This document shows, piece after piece, positions 9,404 through 18,140 of a stretch of 64,000 nucleotides of DNA (positions within the stretch are counted from its first letter, which is position 1; every line of letters begins with the position of its first letter). The stretch is from NCBI GenBank assembly GCA_016788635.1, contig JAEUSU010000008.1, positions 62,001 to 126,000 on the forward strand. Direction: 5' to 3'. Made by a program: the position numbers and the translations under genes. Under the pieces are notes generated by a model, which worked only from the letters and a program-made list of their open reading frames with translations, made no database searches and was not told where the DNA came from. This DNA comes from Flavobacteriales bacterium (GTDB taxonomy: Bacteria > Bacteroidota > Bacteroidia > Flavobacteriales_F > PHOS-HE28).

Positions 9404-10783
9404 ATGCGCCACCCCCACTACCTGATCACGCTGCTTCTGCCGGTGCTGCTCCTTGCCGGGTGCACCGGCTCGAAGTCCATGGCGAAGAAGGGGTCCAAGC
9501 TGGACGAGGCGGGCCTGTATGCCGAAGCGGCGGAGATGTATTACCAGTCCCTGCAGCGCAACCGCAACAATGTGGACGCCAAGATCGGCATGAAGAAGAC
9601 CGGTCAGCAGGTGCTCAATGAGAAGCTCAGCTCCTTCTTCCGTGCCGTTAGCGTGGGTGGTGACAAGGGGGCTGCGGTGGATGCCTTTCTGGATGCAGCG
9701 GACTACGCCGAAAAGGTGCAACGTATGGGGGTGATGTTGGAGATACCCGACCACTACCGCACGGAGTTCGCCCAGGTGAAGGGTGAATTCCTGGTGGAGC
9801 TCTACGAACGGGGGCAGGGGATGCTGGAGAAACAGGATTATGCCGGTGCGGAAAAGGTCTTCGCCCGGATCGCGAAGCTGGAGCCCGGCTACAAGGACGC
9901 CACCAGTTTGCAGACCCTGGCCTATGTGGAGCCACTTTATCGCTCCGGGAAGGAAGCGCTGCAACAAGGGCACTACCGCAAGGCCTACAACGACCTGGGC
10001 CGGGTATTGGAGAAGGACCGCGGCTACAAGGACGCCTCATCCCTGCGGCAGGAGGCGCTCACCAAAGGACGCTATGCCATCGCGGTGCTGCCGTTCAGCA
10101 GCCCGTCAGGCCGCAAGGATCAGGCAGCCCGCGTGCAGGCATACGCCACCAGCGCACTTACCGAGTTGGGAGATCCTTTCGTGCAGGTGGTGGACCGCGA
10201 GAACATGGACCGCATACTGGAGGAACAGCGCCTCGGCCTGAGCGGCGTGGTGGATGAGCAGACGGCCGTACGCGTGGGCAATCTGATGGGCGCCCAGGCC
10301 GTGCTCATGGGCACCGTGCTGGACTACCGTGAGGAGCCCGGGACGCAGCGCCGCAGCACCCGCGATGGCTATGAAGCGTACCAGGCGCGCGAGCTCAACA
10401 AAGAGACGAACGAGTACGTCATGGTCACCCGGTACAAGCCGGTGAAGTACCTCGAGTACCTGCAGGAGAACAAGGTGGTCGTTTCCGTCAACTACAAGCT
10501 GGTCTCTCTGGAAACTGGACAAGTGCTCTACTCCAAGGTGATCGATCGCGAGCGGAAGGACCAGGTATACTATGCCTCGTATGAGGGCACGGCAGACCGC
10601 CTGTTGCCCATGCGCAACGGGCAGCCGGATGCCTCGGACCGTGCCCGCCGTGAACTTCAGGCATTGCTACGCGCCCCCAGGGAGATGAAGCCCATGACCA
10701 CCCTTTCCAACGACCTGTTGCGTGCCACGTGCAGCGACATGGTGCAGGGCATGGCCCAGGAATTGTCCTCCATTGTTCCATGA
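9404..10783 (+). CDS. CsgG-domain lipoprotein with N-terminal TPR-like repeats
   Basis: A 459-residue lipoprotein: the signal peptide ends in the lipobox LLAGC (Cys20). Residues about 30-210 are helical repeats with TPR character (GLYAEAAEMYYQSL, DYAGAEKVFARIAKLEPGYKDA, HYRKAYNDLGRVLEKD). From about residue 222 comes a CsgG-type fold: YAIAVLPFS, VVDRENMDRILEEQ, GLSGVVDEQTA, AVLMGTVLDY. Known: CsgG itself forms the curli secretion pore in the outer membrane; CsgG-like domains also occur in LpoB and in uncharacterised lipoproteins. Its stop overlaps the start of the next gene by 4 bp (ATGA), so the two are translationally coupled. A TTG 12 bp upstream is a less likely start. Confidence 0.85.
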   Translation: MRHPHYLITLLLPVLLLAGCTGSKSMAKKGSKLDEAGLYAEAAEMYYQSLQRNRNNVDAKIGMKKTGQQVLNEKLSSFFRAVSVGGDKGAAVDAFLDAADYAEKVQRMGVMLEIPDHYRTEFAQVKGEFLVELYERGQGMLEKQDYAGAEKVFARIAKLEPGYKDATSLQTLAYVEPLYRSGKEALQQGHYRKAYNDLGRVLEKDRGYKDASSLRQEALTKGRYAIAVLPFSSPSGRKDQAARVQAYATSALTELGDPFVQVVDRENMDRILEEQRLGLSGVVDEQTAVRVGNLMGAQAVLMGTVLDYREEPGTQRRSTRDGYEAYQARELNKETNEYVMVTRYKPVKYLEYLQENKVVVSVNYKLVSLETGQVLYSKVIDRERKDQVYYASYEGTADRLLPMRNGQPDASDRARRELQALLRAPREMKPMTTLSNDLLRATCSDMVQGMAQELSSIVP

Positions 10784-12156
10784 TGCGCAAGTTCTTTCTT
10801 GCTCTGTTGGTACTGGTGGCATGCAAAGGGCGGCAACCAACCACTGCTCCTGCCCCGACCGCAGCGCCGCCTCCGGCGTGGGTAAGCGCCCGGCCGGTGA
10901 GTTCCATGTATTACATCGGCATCGGACAGGCCCCCAAGGCGCGCCCGGACCATCAGGAAACGGCCAAGAAGAACGCCTTGAACGACATGGCCAGCGAGAT
11001 CAGCGTGCGGGTGGAAGGCAACAGCCTCCTGCATACCCTCGACACCCGCAAGGCTTTTGACGAGACCTTCACCAGCACCATCCGCACCCGCACCAACGAA
11101 CAATTGGAGGGCTTTCAGTTGGTGGAGACGTGGGAAAGCCCGACGGAATATTGGACCTACTACCGGCTGGACAAGAGCGAACATGCCCGCCTGAAGGCAC
11201 AGCGCAAGCAGGCCGCCATCAACCAGGCCACGGACCTGTTCGGCCGGGCCCAAGCCAGCATCGCGGCAGGTGACCTCCGCAGCGCCTTCGACCAGGACCT
11301 GCGGGCGTTGCTTGCCATGAAGGAGTACTGGGGCGAAAGCGACATCGTTGAACTGAACGGCCGCCCGGTGCCCCTCGCCAATGAGATCTACAGCGACCTG
11401 CAGCGGCTCGTATCGGGCATTCGCCTGGCGATACTCCCGGAACGATGCGAACTGGACTACGCTGGACACTACCGCCGGGAATTGCTCATTTCCGCGGAGC
11501 ATGCCAGCACCAATGGTGCGCGTGATCTGGTGCAACTGCCGCTGCGCATCAGCTACCCGGGCCAGAGCGGCCGGGTGACCGAAACACGCAACACCGACAC
11601 TGAGGGAAGGGCGCGCACCACCATTCAACGGGTGCAGCTCGATGCGGTGAACCCCGAGGTGGTCGTTACCGTGGACCTGGACGCGCTGGTGACCAAGGAC
11701 CTGGACCCCCCCTTCGTGAAAGCCCTGACCAACGGCCTGGCCTCTCCGGAGAAACGCGCCCCCATCACGGCCCGCATGCCGCGTGTGCATTTACGCGCCA
11801 CCGAGACCAACCTGGACCAGCCTGTGGGCGATGCCGGTGTTTCTGTGGCACTGCGCGAGGAACTCACCAAGCGGGGCTTTCGGTTCGTAGACCGCGAGTC
11901 AGAGGCCGATCTGCACATGGAACTGAATGCCAGCACCCGCCAGGCCGGCAGTGCGAATGGCTTCTTCACCACCCTGCTCGATGTCACGTTCACCTTGCGC
12001 GACCGCAAAACGCAGGAGGTGGTGTACGAAGGCGGCCGCCAGGGCGTGAAGGGTGTGCAACTCGACTTTCAGAAGGCCGGTATGGAGGCCTACAAGAAGG
12101 CGGCCCAGGACCTCCGCAAGGAGTCTGTGCCCGCTTTGCTCAATGCGCTGTTGTAG
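10780..12156 (+). CDS. LPP20-domain lipoprotein
   Basis: A 458-residue lipoprotein with lipobox LVAC after a short signal (MMRKFFLALLVLVAC). After a Pro/Ala linker, residues about 35-170 match the LPP20 fold: PAWVSARP, YIGIGQAP, then the alanine-rich helix with ETAKKNALNDMASEI. The C-terminal third, about residues 350-458, is a second domain (SVALREELTKRGFRFVDRES, then DADLxME-like strands) resembling GNA1162/LPP20-associated periplasmic domains. ATGA overlap with the CsgG-domain gene; ATG 10783 is an equally possible start. Likely a periplasm-facing partner of the CsgG-domain protein, inferred from coupling only. Confidence 0.8.
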   Translation: MMRKFFLALLVLVACKGRQPTTAPAPTAAPPPAWVSARPVSSMYYIGIGQAPKARPDHQETAKKNALNDMASEISVRVEGNSLLHTLDTRKAFDETFTSTIRTRTNEQLEGFQLVETWESPTEYWTYYRLDKSEHARLKAQRKQAAINQATDLFGRAQASIAAGDLRSAFDQDLRALLAMKEYWGESDIVELNGRPVPLANEIYSDLQRLVSGIRLAILPERCELDYAGHYRRELLISAEHASTNGARDLVQLPLRISYPGQSGRVTETRNTDTEGRARTTIQRVQLDAVNPEVVVTVDLDALVTKDLDPPFVKALTNGLASPEKRAPITARMPRVHLRATETNLDQPVGDAGVSVALREELTKRGFRFVDRESEADLHMELNASTRQAGSANGFFTTLLDVTFTLRDRKTQEVVYEGGRQGVKGVQLDFQKAGMEAYKKAAQDLRKESVPALLNALL

Positions 12157-12266
12157 GAACCATGCAGGATGCAGAAGTTTGGCACGCCGTTCGCAAAACG
12201 CTTCATAGATCAAACGGAACCCCTCAACGAACACCAATGCCTACGCCGGGCTACGGCGCATCAAGC

Positions 12267-12866
12267 ATGAAGACCCTGACCATTCAACGCACCGCCACGG
12301 TGCTGATGACGGCGCTGATGCTCTCCGGCGCCATGACCGCCTGCAAGAGCAAGAAGAAGGCCGCCGAGGCCGCCAAGCCGCCCAGCGGCGAGACCGAAGT
12401 GAAGGTGCTGTGCTCGGGCCCCGAGTACTTCACCGACAACAAGTTCTTCCGCGCCAACAACCTGGGCGAGAGCATGGACCAGGCCACCGCCAAGAAGAAG
12501 GCCATGGCCAACGCCCGTGCGGACCTGGCCAGCTCCATCCAGACCACCATCAAGGGCGTGATCGACAACTACGTGAACAGCCGCGAGATGAACAACCGCG
12601 AGGAAGTGGCCGAGCGCTTTGAAGGCCTGACCCGCGAGGTGCTCGACCAGAAGCTGGCCGGTGTGAAGGTGATCTGCGAGAAAATGATGCGCGTGGACGC
12701 CACGGGCAACTTCAAGTGCTACGTGGCCCTCGAGCTCAGCGGCCAGGACCTGCTCGGCGCCTACAACGAGCGCCTTAGCAAGGACGAGCGCCTGCGCATC
12801 GACTACGACTACGAGAAGTTCAAGGAGACCTTCGACAAGGAGATGGAGAAGCTCCAGAACCGTTGA
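12267..12866 (+). CDS. Small LPP20-like lipoprotein
   Basis: 199 residues. The signal peptide ends GAMTAC (lipidated Cys26), followed by a Lys-rich stretch and then an LPP20-like domain with AKKKAMANARADLASSI, the alanine-rich helix of the family, and VKVICEKMMR...YVALELSG. The C-terminus is charged. It follows the larger LPP20 lipoprotein by 110 bp and is the last gene before a strong terminator, closing the cluster. ATG 12267 is chosen because upstream in-frame codons give no signal peptide. Function unknown; probably part of the same envelope assembly. Confidence 0.8.
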   Translation: MKTLTIQRTATVLMTALMLSGAMTACKSKKKAAEAAKPPSGETEVKVLCSGPEYFTDNKFFRANNLGESMDQATAKKKAMANARADLASSIQTTIKGVIDNYVNSREMNNREEVAERFEGLTREVLDQKLAGVKVICEKMMRVDATGNFKCYVALELSGQDLLGAYNERLSKDERLRIDYDYEKFKETFDKEMEKLQNR

Positions 12867-12883
12867 TCAGGTACCGTACCTGA
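12867..12883. repeat. 17-bp perfect inverted repeat after the LPP20 stop
   Basis: tcaggtac-c-gtacctga starts directly after the TGA stop codon and precedes the GC-rich terminator hairpin by 5 bp. It could be an operator or a stacked terminator stem. Confidence 0.55.
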
Positions 12884-12888
12884 TGCTT

Positions 12889-12920
12889 GAAGCCCCCCGC
12901 GATCCGGGGGGCTTCACATT
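12889..12920 (+). terminator. Rho-independent terminator of the CsgG/LPP20 cluster
   Basis: Stem GAAGCCCCCCG (12889-12899) pairs with CGGGGGGCTTC (12905-12915), with a 5-nt loop, followed by acatttt. Confidence 0.85.
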
Positions 12921-12940
12921 TTGGTACCGACCTTTCGGGC

Positions 12941-13333
12941 ATGCATCGTCCCACGCTCGCCACAGCTTCACTTGTCCTTTTCACTGCAGTGGCCCTGGGT
13001 GCCTTCGGGGCGCATGGGCTGCGCGGATTGGTGCCGCCAGAGGCGCTTGCCAACTGGCGCACCGGGGTGGACTACCAGTTCGTACATGGGCTGGGGTTAC
13101 TCGTCCTGGCCGTGTTGGTCCCCCATTTGCGGGTGGCAACGGTGGTCCGGGTGCGGGTCTTATTCACGGCAGGGGTGCTGCTTTTCAGTGGGTCGCTTTA
13201 TTTGATCGCATTGCGCGAAGTGCTTGTGGGTCAGCATATTGTGCGCATACTTGGGCCGGTGACACCCCTGGGAGGACTGTGCTTCATGGCCGGCTGGGGC
13301 CTTCTCCTTTGGGATGCCCTGCGCCGCCCATGA
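12941..13333 (+). CDS. DUF423 family small membrane protein
   Basis: 130 residues, four predicted membrane segments. The conserved DUF423 start LGAFGAHGLRG is at residues about 20-30 and DYQFVHGLGLL follows at about 47-57. Known: the family (E. coli YgdD) is widespread in inner membranes with no settled function. ATG 12941 is preferred over an in-frame ATG at 12887, which lies in the terminator. It sits alone between the terminator and pckA. Confidence 0.9.
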   Translation: MHRPTLATASLVLFTAVALGAFGAHGLRGLVPPEALANWRTGVDYQFVHGLGLLVLAVLVPHLRVATVVRVRVLFTAGVLLFSGSLYLIALREVLVGQHIVRILGPVTPLGGLCFMAGWGLLLWDALRRP

Positions 13334-13364
13334 CCCGGATCAGGCCCGGCATGGGCCAGCAACC

Positions 13365-13372
13365 TATTTTTG
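13365..13372 (+). promoter_or_regulatory. Candidate -7 box TATTTTTG of pckA
   Basis: Exact TAnnTTTG match 31 bp upstream of the pckA ATG, in the short gap after the DUF423 stop. No clear -33 TTG. Confidence 0.5.
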
Positions 13373-13403
13373 CGATCCCTTAACCCGGGATAATCAACAT
13401 CAC

Positions 13404-15017
13404 ATGAACGAGTTCGGTCATAAACCGAAGAATGCCGACCTGTCCGCCATTGGGCTGGCACACGTGGGCGATGTCTACTGGAACCTGGACCCCGCCGAGC
13501 TGGTGGAACACTCCATCCTCAATGGGCAGGGCGTGTTCGCCGATAGCGGTGCGCTGGCCATTGAAACGGGCGAGTTCACCGGCCGCAGCCCCAAGGACAA
13601 GTTCTGCGTGAAGGATGCCACCACCCAGGACACCGTCTGGTGGGGTGACGTGAACATTCCCTTTGACCCCGCGAAGTTCGACGCGCTGTACGACAAGCTG
13701 TGCGCGTACCTCATGAACCGCGACGTGTATGTGAAGGACGCCTACGCCTGCGCCGATCCGGAGTTCCGCCTCAACCTGCGCGTCATCGCCGAGCAGCCGT
13801 GGAGCGCCCAGTTCGCCGGCAACATGTTCCTGCGCCCCACGCGTGAGGAGCTTTCCTCCTTTACGCCCGAATGGCATGTGGTCTGCTGCCCCGGCTTCCA
13901 TGCCGATCCCGCCAAGGACGGCACCCGCCAGCACAACTTCGCCATCATCAACTTCACCAAGAAGATGATCATCATCGGTGGCACGGGCTATACCGGTGAG
14001 ATCAAGAAGGGCATCTTCACCGTGCTGAACTACGTGCTGCCGCAGGAGCGCGGCGTGCTCAGCATGCACTGCAGCGCCAACATCGGCGGGGAGGGCGATA
14101 CGGCGGTCTTCTTCGGCCTCAGCGGCACAGGCAAGACCACCCTCAGCGCCGATCCCAACCGCCGCCTCATCGGCGATGACGAGCACGGCTGGAGCGATCG
14201 CGGCGTGTTCAACTTCGAGGGTGGTTGCTACGCCAAGTGCATCGACCTCACGCGCGAGAAGGAGCCCCAGATCTGGGATGCGATCAAGTTCGGCGCCATC
14301 CTGGAGAACGTCGTGTTCCAGGAAGGCACCTCGCAGGTGGACTTCGCCAATGGCAGCAAGACGGAGAACACCCGGGTGAGCTACCCCATCCACCACATCG
14401 ACAACATTGCCACACCCAGCGTGGGTGGCCACCCCAAGCACATCTTCTTCCTCACCTGCGACGCCTACGGTGTACTTCCCCCCATCAGCAAGCTTACCGC
14501 AGGCCAGGCCATGTACTGGTTCATCAGCGGATACACCGCCAAGGTGGCTGGTACGGAGGCGGGGATCACCGAGCCCAAGACCGTTTTCAGCGCCTGTTTC
14601 GGTGCCCCCTTCCTGCCGTTGCACCCCGCCAAATACGCGGCTATGCTGGGTGAGAAGATGAAGCAGCACGACGTGTACATCTGGCTGGTGAACACCGGCT
14701 GGAGCGGTGGCGCATACGGCACCGGCGAACGCATGAAACTGAAGTTCACCCGCGCCATGATAACCGCCGCCATGCGCGGTGAACTGGACAAGGTGGAGTT
14801 CAAGGAACACCCGGTATTCGGAGTGAGCCACCCCACCACTTGTCCCCATGTGCCGGACGAGGTGCTGGACCCGCGCAACACCTGGAAGGACAAAGGCGCA
14901 TACGATCAGCAAGCCGAGAAACTCGCCGGGCAATTCGTGGCCAACTTCGAGAAGTACAAGGAAGGCGCCTCGCCGGAGATCCTGGCCGCTGCACCACGTA
15001 CGACCGCCAAGGTTTAA
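13404..15017 (+). CDS. pckA: Phosphoenolpyruvate carboxykinase (ATP)
   Basis: Converts oxaloacetate and ATP to PEP, CO2 and ADP (EC 4.1.1.49), the entry to gluconeogenesis. 537 residues, normal for the ATP-dependent family. Seen: TGRSPKDKF near residue 53, the substrate/metal segment around GGTGYTGEIKK (residues about 191-201), the P-loop GLSGTGKT (238-245), and DDEHGW shortly after. The lone gene has its own -7 box and a strong terminator. ATG 13404 fits the family N-terminus. Confidence 0.97.
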   Translation: MNEFGHKPKNADLSAIGLAHVGDVYWNLDPAELVEHSILNGQGVFADSGALAIETGEFTGRSPKDKFCVKDATTQDTVWWGDVNIPFDPAKFDALYDKLCAYLMNRDVYVKDAYACADPEFRLNLRVIAEQPWSAQFAGNMFLRPTREELSSFTPEWHVVCCPGFHADPAKDGTRQHNFAIINFTKKMIIIGGTGYTGEIKKGIFTVLNYVLPQERGVLSMHCSANIGGEGDTAVFFGLSGTGKTTLSADPNRRLIGDDEHGWSDRGVFNFEGGCYAKCIDLTREKEPQIWDAIKFGAILENVVFQEGTSQVDFANGSKTENTRVSYPIHHIDNIATPSVGGHPKHIFFLTCDAYGVLPPISKLTAGQAMYWFISGYTAKVAGTEAGITEPKTVFSACFGAPFLPLHPAKYAAMLGEKMKQHDVYIWLVNTGWSGGAYGTGERMKLKFTRAMITAAMRGELDKVEFKEHPVFGVSHPTTCPHVPDEVLDPRNTWKDKGAYDQQAEKLAGQFVANFEKYKEGASPEILAAAPRTTAKV

Positions 15018-15038
15018 AGCCGGTCACAAGCAACACTC

Positions 15039-15079
15039 CCGCCCCGGTGACCCTTGTGGTCGCCGGGGCGGTCGTTTTT
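15039..15079 (+). terminator. Rho-independent terminator of pckA
   Basis: CCGCCCCGGTGACC (15039-15052) pairs with GGTCGCCGGGGCGG (15058-15071; one G-T pair), 5-nt loop, followed by tcgttttt. Confidence 0.85.
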
Positions 15080-15103
15080 CAAGTGCGGCGCAACGCGGCC
15101 ACC

Positions 15104-15111
15104 TACTTTTG
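15104..15111 (+). promoter_or_regulatory. Candidate -7 box TACTTTTG
   Basis: Exact TAnnTTTG match 13 bp upstream of the ATG at 15125, just after the pckA terminator. Confidence 0.5.
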
Positions 15112-15124
15112 AGGCCCCCTGCAC

Positions 15125-16561
15125 ATGCGTTCGGCTGTACTGCTTGTCCTCTTGCTGGCCCTGGCTGCTGGAAGCAACGCGCAATCCCTTCGGCCGGAAC
15201 AGATGTCGGAAGAGGTGGAGCGCGTGCGCAAACTGGTGCATGGCTGGCATCCCGATCCCTACGGTTGCCGCACACGCGCTGAAGTGGATGCCCTGTTCGA
15301 TACGTTGCGGGTGCAATGTGCATTGCCGCTTCCTGCGGAGGACTATCACGAGCTGATGAGCATCGCCCTGGCAGGGATCTGCGACGGGGCCACATGTGCC
15401 CTGCCTCCTCCATCATGGGAAAAACGGCTGCGGACAACCGAGCCATTGCTTCCGCTCCAGGTGCGCATCATCGAAGGGGGGCTCTTCGTGGATGCCGAGA
15501 CCAAGGGTTTCCGCAGTCTGCCGCGTGGCAGTCGCATTCTTTCGATCGACGGGAATGAAAGCCGCGTGGTGTTGCAACGGCTGGAGCGGCTGGTGAGCGC
15601 GGATGGCTGTGCGATGGAGGCCCGGCATCGGGCGATCGAACGGGATTTTGCCGTTCTGTACCGCATGGTCTTCGGGGAGGTTGGACGCCACATGGTGACT
15701 TACGAAGCGTCGGAAGGCGAGCGGCTCACCCAGGTCATCGTGCCGCTTTCCAGAGAGGAGATGGAGCACACCAGGGGCCCCAAGCCGCCCGAGCACGCAC
15801 CCTGGCGCTACGTGGTGGATGAGGATGGCGGTACGGCCTGGGTGGAGCTCACCACTTTCGACCGGGCGGAACTGGAGCACGCAGGGGTGCGCGCCGCGCG
15901 CTTCACCGATGAGCTCGCAGGGGTGCTGCGCAAGCGGCACATTCGTCACCTGGTGTTGGACGTGCGGGGTGCTGCGGGCATGGATGTGCACGCAGCTGAG
16001 GTGGTCACGGCGCTCTTTGCCGCTGCGCCATTCAGATCGCTACAGCACATACAGGCACGCAACATCACACCGCCGGAGGATGCGCGCGTTTCAGCAGAAC
16101 TGCTCGCGTTGACCGATCTCCTGCGCAGCAGCTTTGCGCCAGTCAGCAGTGGTGTGTACAGGCCCGTGGTGGAGTTACCGGGGATGGCCATGGCACAGCC
16201 CCGTACGAAGGATGGTTTCACAGGGCGCGTGTACGTCGTGCAGGATGCCGCCACACGCGATGCCGCGGCCCTGCTCGCCATGCATGTGGAACGCAGCGGG
16301 CATGGCACCACCTTCGGCGGAAGCACCGGGTCCGGTGCGGCACACTTTTGCGCCGGCGTGCGCATGACCGTGCCCTTGAAGTATTCCGGGGTGGTGGTGG
16401 AGATGCCGGTCCTGCGCTTCGATCCTGCCGACCCGCCCGGAACAGCGGAATGTACAGGTGTGGCTCCTCAACACCGGGTGGAGCAACTGGCGCAGGCCCT
16501 TGTCAATGGACGGGACTCCGTGCGGCAGGCGGTGCTGATGGCCATTCAGGCGTTGCGATGA
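15125..16561 (+). CDS. Secreted S41 peptidase-like protein, catalytic Ser replaced
   Basis: 478 residues with a signal peptide ending SNAQ at about residue 20. The architecture resembles C-terminal processing peptidases (S41): an N-terminal helical region, a beta segment with GSRILSIDGNE (about 137-147) like the PDZ-type region, and a tail-protease core with LVLDVRGAAGMD and VYVVQDAATRDAAALL. In active S41 enzymes this last segment reads T-x-S-A-A-E with the nucleophilic Ser; here Asp379 takes that place, and the following GGSTGSGA matches the family's GETTGGGA. I infer an inactive homologue. The stop overlaps the next gene by 4 bp (ATGA). Confidence 0.65.
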   Translation: MRSAVLLVLLLALAAGSNAQSLRPEQMSEEVERVRKLVHGWHPDPYGCRTRAEVDALFDTLRVQCALPLPAEDYHELMSIALAGICDGATCALPPPSWEKRLRTTEPLLPLQVRIIEGGLFVDAETKGFRSLPRGSRILSIDGNESRVVLQRLERLVSADGCAMEARHRAIERDFAVLYRMVFGEVGRHMVTYEASEGERLTQVIVPLSREEMEHTRGPKPPEHAPWRYVVDEDGGTAWVELTTFDRAELEHAGVRAARFTDELAGVLRKRHIRHLVLDVRGAAGMDVHAAEVVTALFAAAPFRSLQHIQARNITPPEDARVSAELLALTDLLRSSFAPVSSGVYRPVVELPGMAMAQPRTKDGFTGRVYVVQDAATRDAAALLAMHVERSGHGTTFGGSTGSGAAHFCAGVRMTVPLKYSGVVVEMPVLRFDPADPPGTAECTGVAPQHRVEQLAQALVNGRDSVRQAVLMAIQALR

Positions 16562-17676
16562 AGAAGACCAGGGTGTGGTGGAGCGTGGTGGTCGCTATAG
16601 GCTTCGGTTGCGGGACCGCACCGGACCAAAACGCGCCGGTGGCTTCAACCCCTGTGGCTGGTCCGCGCTACGCCAGTCATTTTCACGTGCAGCATCGCGC
16701 GGATGGCTCGCAGCTGCTCCTGGTTTTCGGCGACCGGATGGATACGGTGGCTCGCTATCACGTGGTGAGCCGCGGAAGTTCCACCACAGCGATCGCCGGT
16801 GCCGTCCGGCTTGCCGTGCCGCTGGAGCGCGTGGCCGTGGCCAGCACCACGCACATCCCCTTCTTCACCGCATTGGGTAAGGCAGATGTGTTGACCGGTG
16901 TGGCGCATGCGAACGAGGTGCGTGATGGAATGGTGCGCGAGCGGATGCGGAAGGGTGAAGTGGTGGATATCGGCAATGCACAGGGGCTTGACCGCGAGCG
17001 CGTGCTGCTGCTTGCGCCCGAAGCCGTGTTCACCTATCCCTTCGGCGGTGGGCTTGATCCCCTGCCGGGTGTGCGTCACATTCCCATGGTGCAAGTGGCC
17101 GAATACCTCGAACAGGACCCCTTGGGCCGGGCGGAATGGCTTCGCTTTTTCGGGTTGTTGCTCGGCAAGTCCCGCGAGGCGGACAGCCTGTTCGCGCAGG
17201 TGGTGGAGCGGTACGAACGCGTGCGTAGCGAGGCGCCGTCCGGGCAACGCCCCAAAGTCTTCTTCGGCAGCAGCTGGCAGGGTGAATGGTCCGTTCCGTC
17301 CGGGGACAGCCACATGGCCCGGCTCATTGCGGATGCGGGTGGCGATTACCTCTTCGCGCAAGAGCACGCCACGGGGAACATCCCGCTGCCCCGAGAACAG
17401 GTCATCACCTACGGCATGCAGGCCGGGTGCTGGGGAAGACTGCTGGCGCAGGATGCTCCGGTCAGTCTGCTGGATGTGGCTGGTGGCGATGCGCGCATGC
17501 TTACCCTGCCGGTGTTCCAAAGCGGTGTGATCTTTCAGTGCAACAGCGTCACCAGCGACATTTTCGGGCGGGCGGCCTTGGAGCCTGATGTGATGTTGCA
17601 GGACCTGCGCTGCATCCTGTTCCCACAGCAATGTAGCGGGCATGCACCGGTCTACTTCCAGCGCGTGTTTCAGTAG
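16558..17676 (+). CDS. Periplasmic binding lipoprotein of the BtuF/FepB type
   Basis: 372 residues. A short signal ends in GFGC, a lipobox. The rest matches the helical-backbone substrate-binding family of metal-chelate/B12 ABC importers: VAVASTTHIPFFTALGKADVLTGV near residue 80, IGNAQGLDRERVLLLAPEAVF, then a second lobe with KVFFGSSWQGEWSVPSG and a C-terminal helix. Known substrates of the family are corrinoids, haem and ferric siderophores. No permease or ATPase is adjacent. It is translationally coupled to the S41-like gene (ATGA) and its last 7 bp overlap the convergent Mpo1-like gene. Confidence 0.8.
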   Translation: MKKTRVWWSVVVAIGFGCGTAPDQNAPVASTPVAGPRYASHFHVQHRADGSQLLLVFGDRMDTVARYHVVSRGSSTTAIAGAVRLAVPLERVAVASTTHIPFFTALGKADVLTGVAHANEVRDGMVRERMRKGEVVDIGNAQGLDRERVLLLAPEAVFTYPFGGGLDPLPGVRHIPMVQVAEYLEQDPLGRAEWLRFFGLLLGKSREADSLFAQVVERYERVRSEAPSGQRPKVFFGSSWQGEWSVPSGDSHMARLIADAGGDYLFAQEHATGNIPLPREQVITYGMQAGCWGRLLAQDAPVSLLDVAGGDARMLTLPVFQSGVIFQCNSVTSDIFGRAALEPDVMLQDLRCILFPQQCSGHAPVYFQRVFQ

Positions 17677-18140
17677 GAGAGGCCGGAACGCCGGAACAAC
17701 TTGGCCATCAGCCAGGCCGGCCCGATCATCAGGAATTGCAGGTCGTCCAGGAAGCTGGGCTTCTTCCCTTCCACCTTGTGCCCATAGAATTGGCCGATCC
17801 ACGCCAGCGCGAACAACGTGAGGCAGATGGCCCAGAGAGGCCAGGGCGCATGCGCTTCCAGCCAATACACCACGCGAAGACAAAGAAGGCTGAATAAGAC
17901 CATGCCACCTCCCAGGGGCACGGAAAGGCGCATGTAGAATACCATCACTGCGAAAATGGCCACGTAAGCCACGAAACCGGGCACAAGCCAGTCCGGTCCA
18001 TCCGGCAGTGGAACGCTGTACAGCAGTCCCAGCGCACAGAAGTAGATCGTGGGCACACAGATCCAGTGGATGAGCACGTTGGTGGCGTGCTGGTGGCTCT
18101 CGCCATAAGCGTCGAACCACTGCTGCATGGTCTTAGCCAT
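17670..18140 (-). CDS. Mpo1-like (DUF962) membrane protein
   Basis: 156 residues with four membrane segments. The N-terminal SHQHATNVLIHWICVP carries the conserved histidines (about residues 16, 18, 25), and IGQFYGHKVEGKKPS near residue 115 adds another; this matches the DUF962 / Mpo1 family. Known: yeast Mpo1 is an Fe(II) dioxygenase acting on 2-hydroxy fatty acids. Bacterial members are uncharacterised, so the reaction is inference. Its start overlaps the end of the DinB gene by 8 bp. Confidence 0.85.
   Translation of the reverse strand: MAKTMQQWFDAYGESHQHATNVLIHWICVPTIYFCALGLLYSVPLPDGPDWLVPGFVAYVAIFAVMVFYMRLSVPLGGGMVLFSLLCLRVVYWLEAHAPWPLWAICLTLFALAWIGQFYGHKVEGKKPSFLDDLQFLMIGPAWLMAKLFRRSGLSY

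Noticed and set aside
13380-14933. 517-codon minus-strand open frame opposite pckA
   Set aside because: Composition is that of a reverse-complement shadow (rich in His, Val, Ala, Gly), with no motif; pckA is unambiguous on the other strand.
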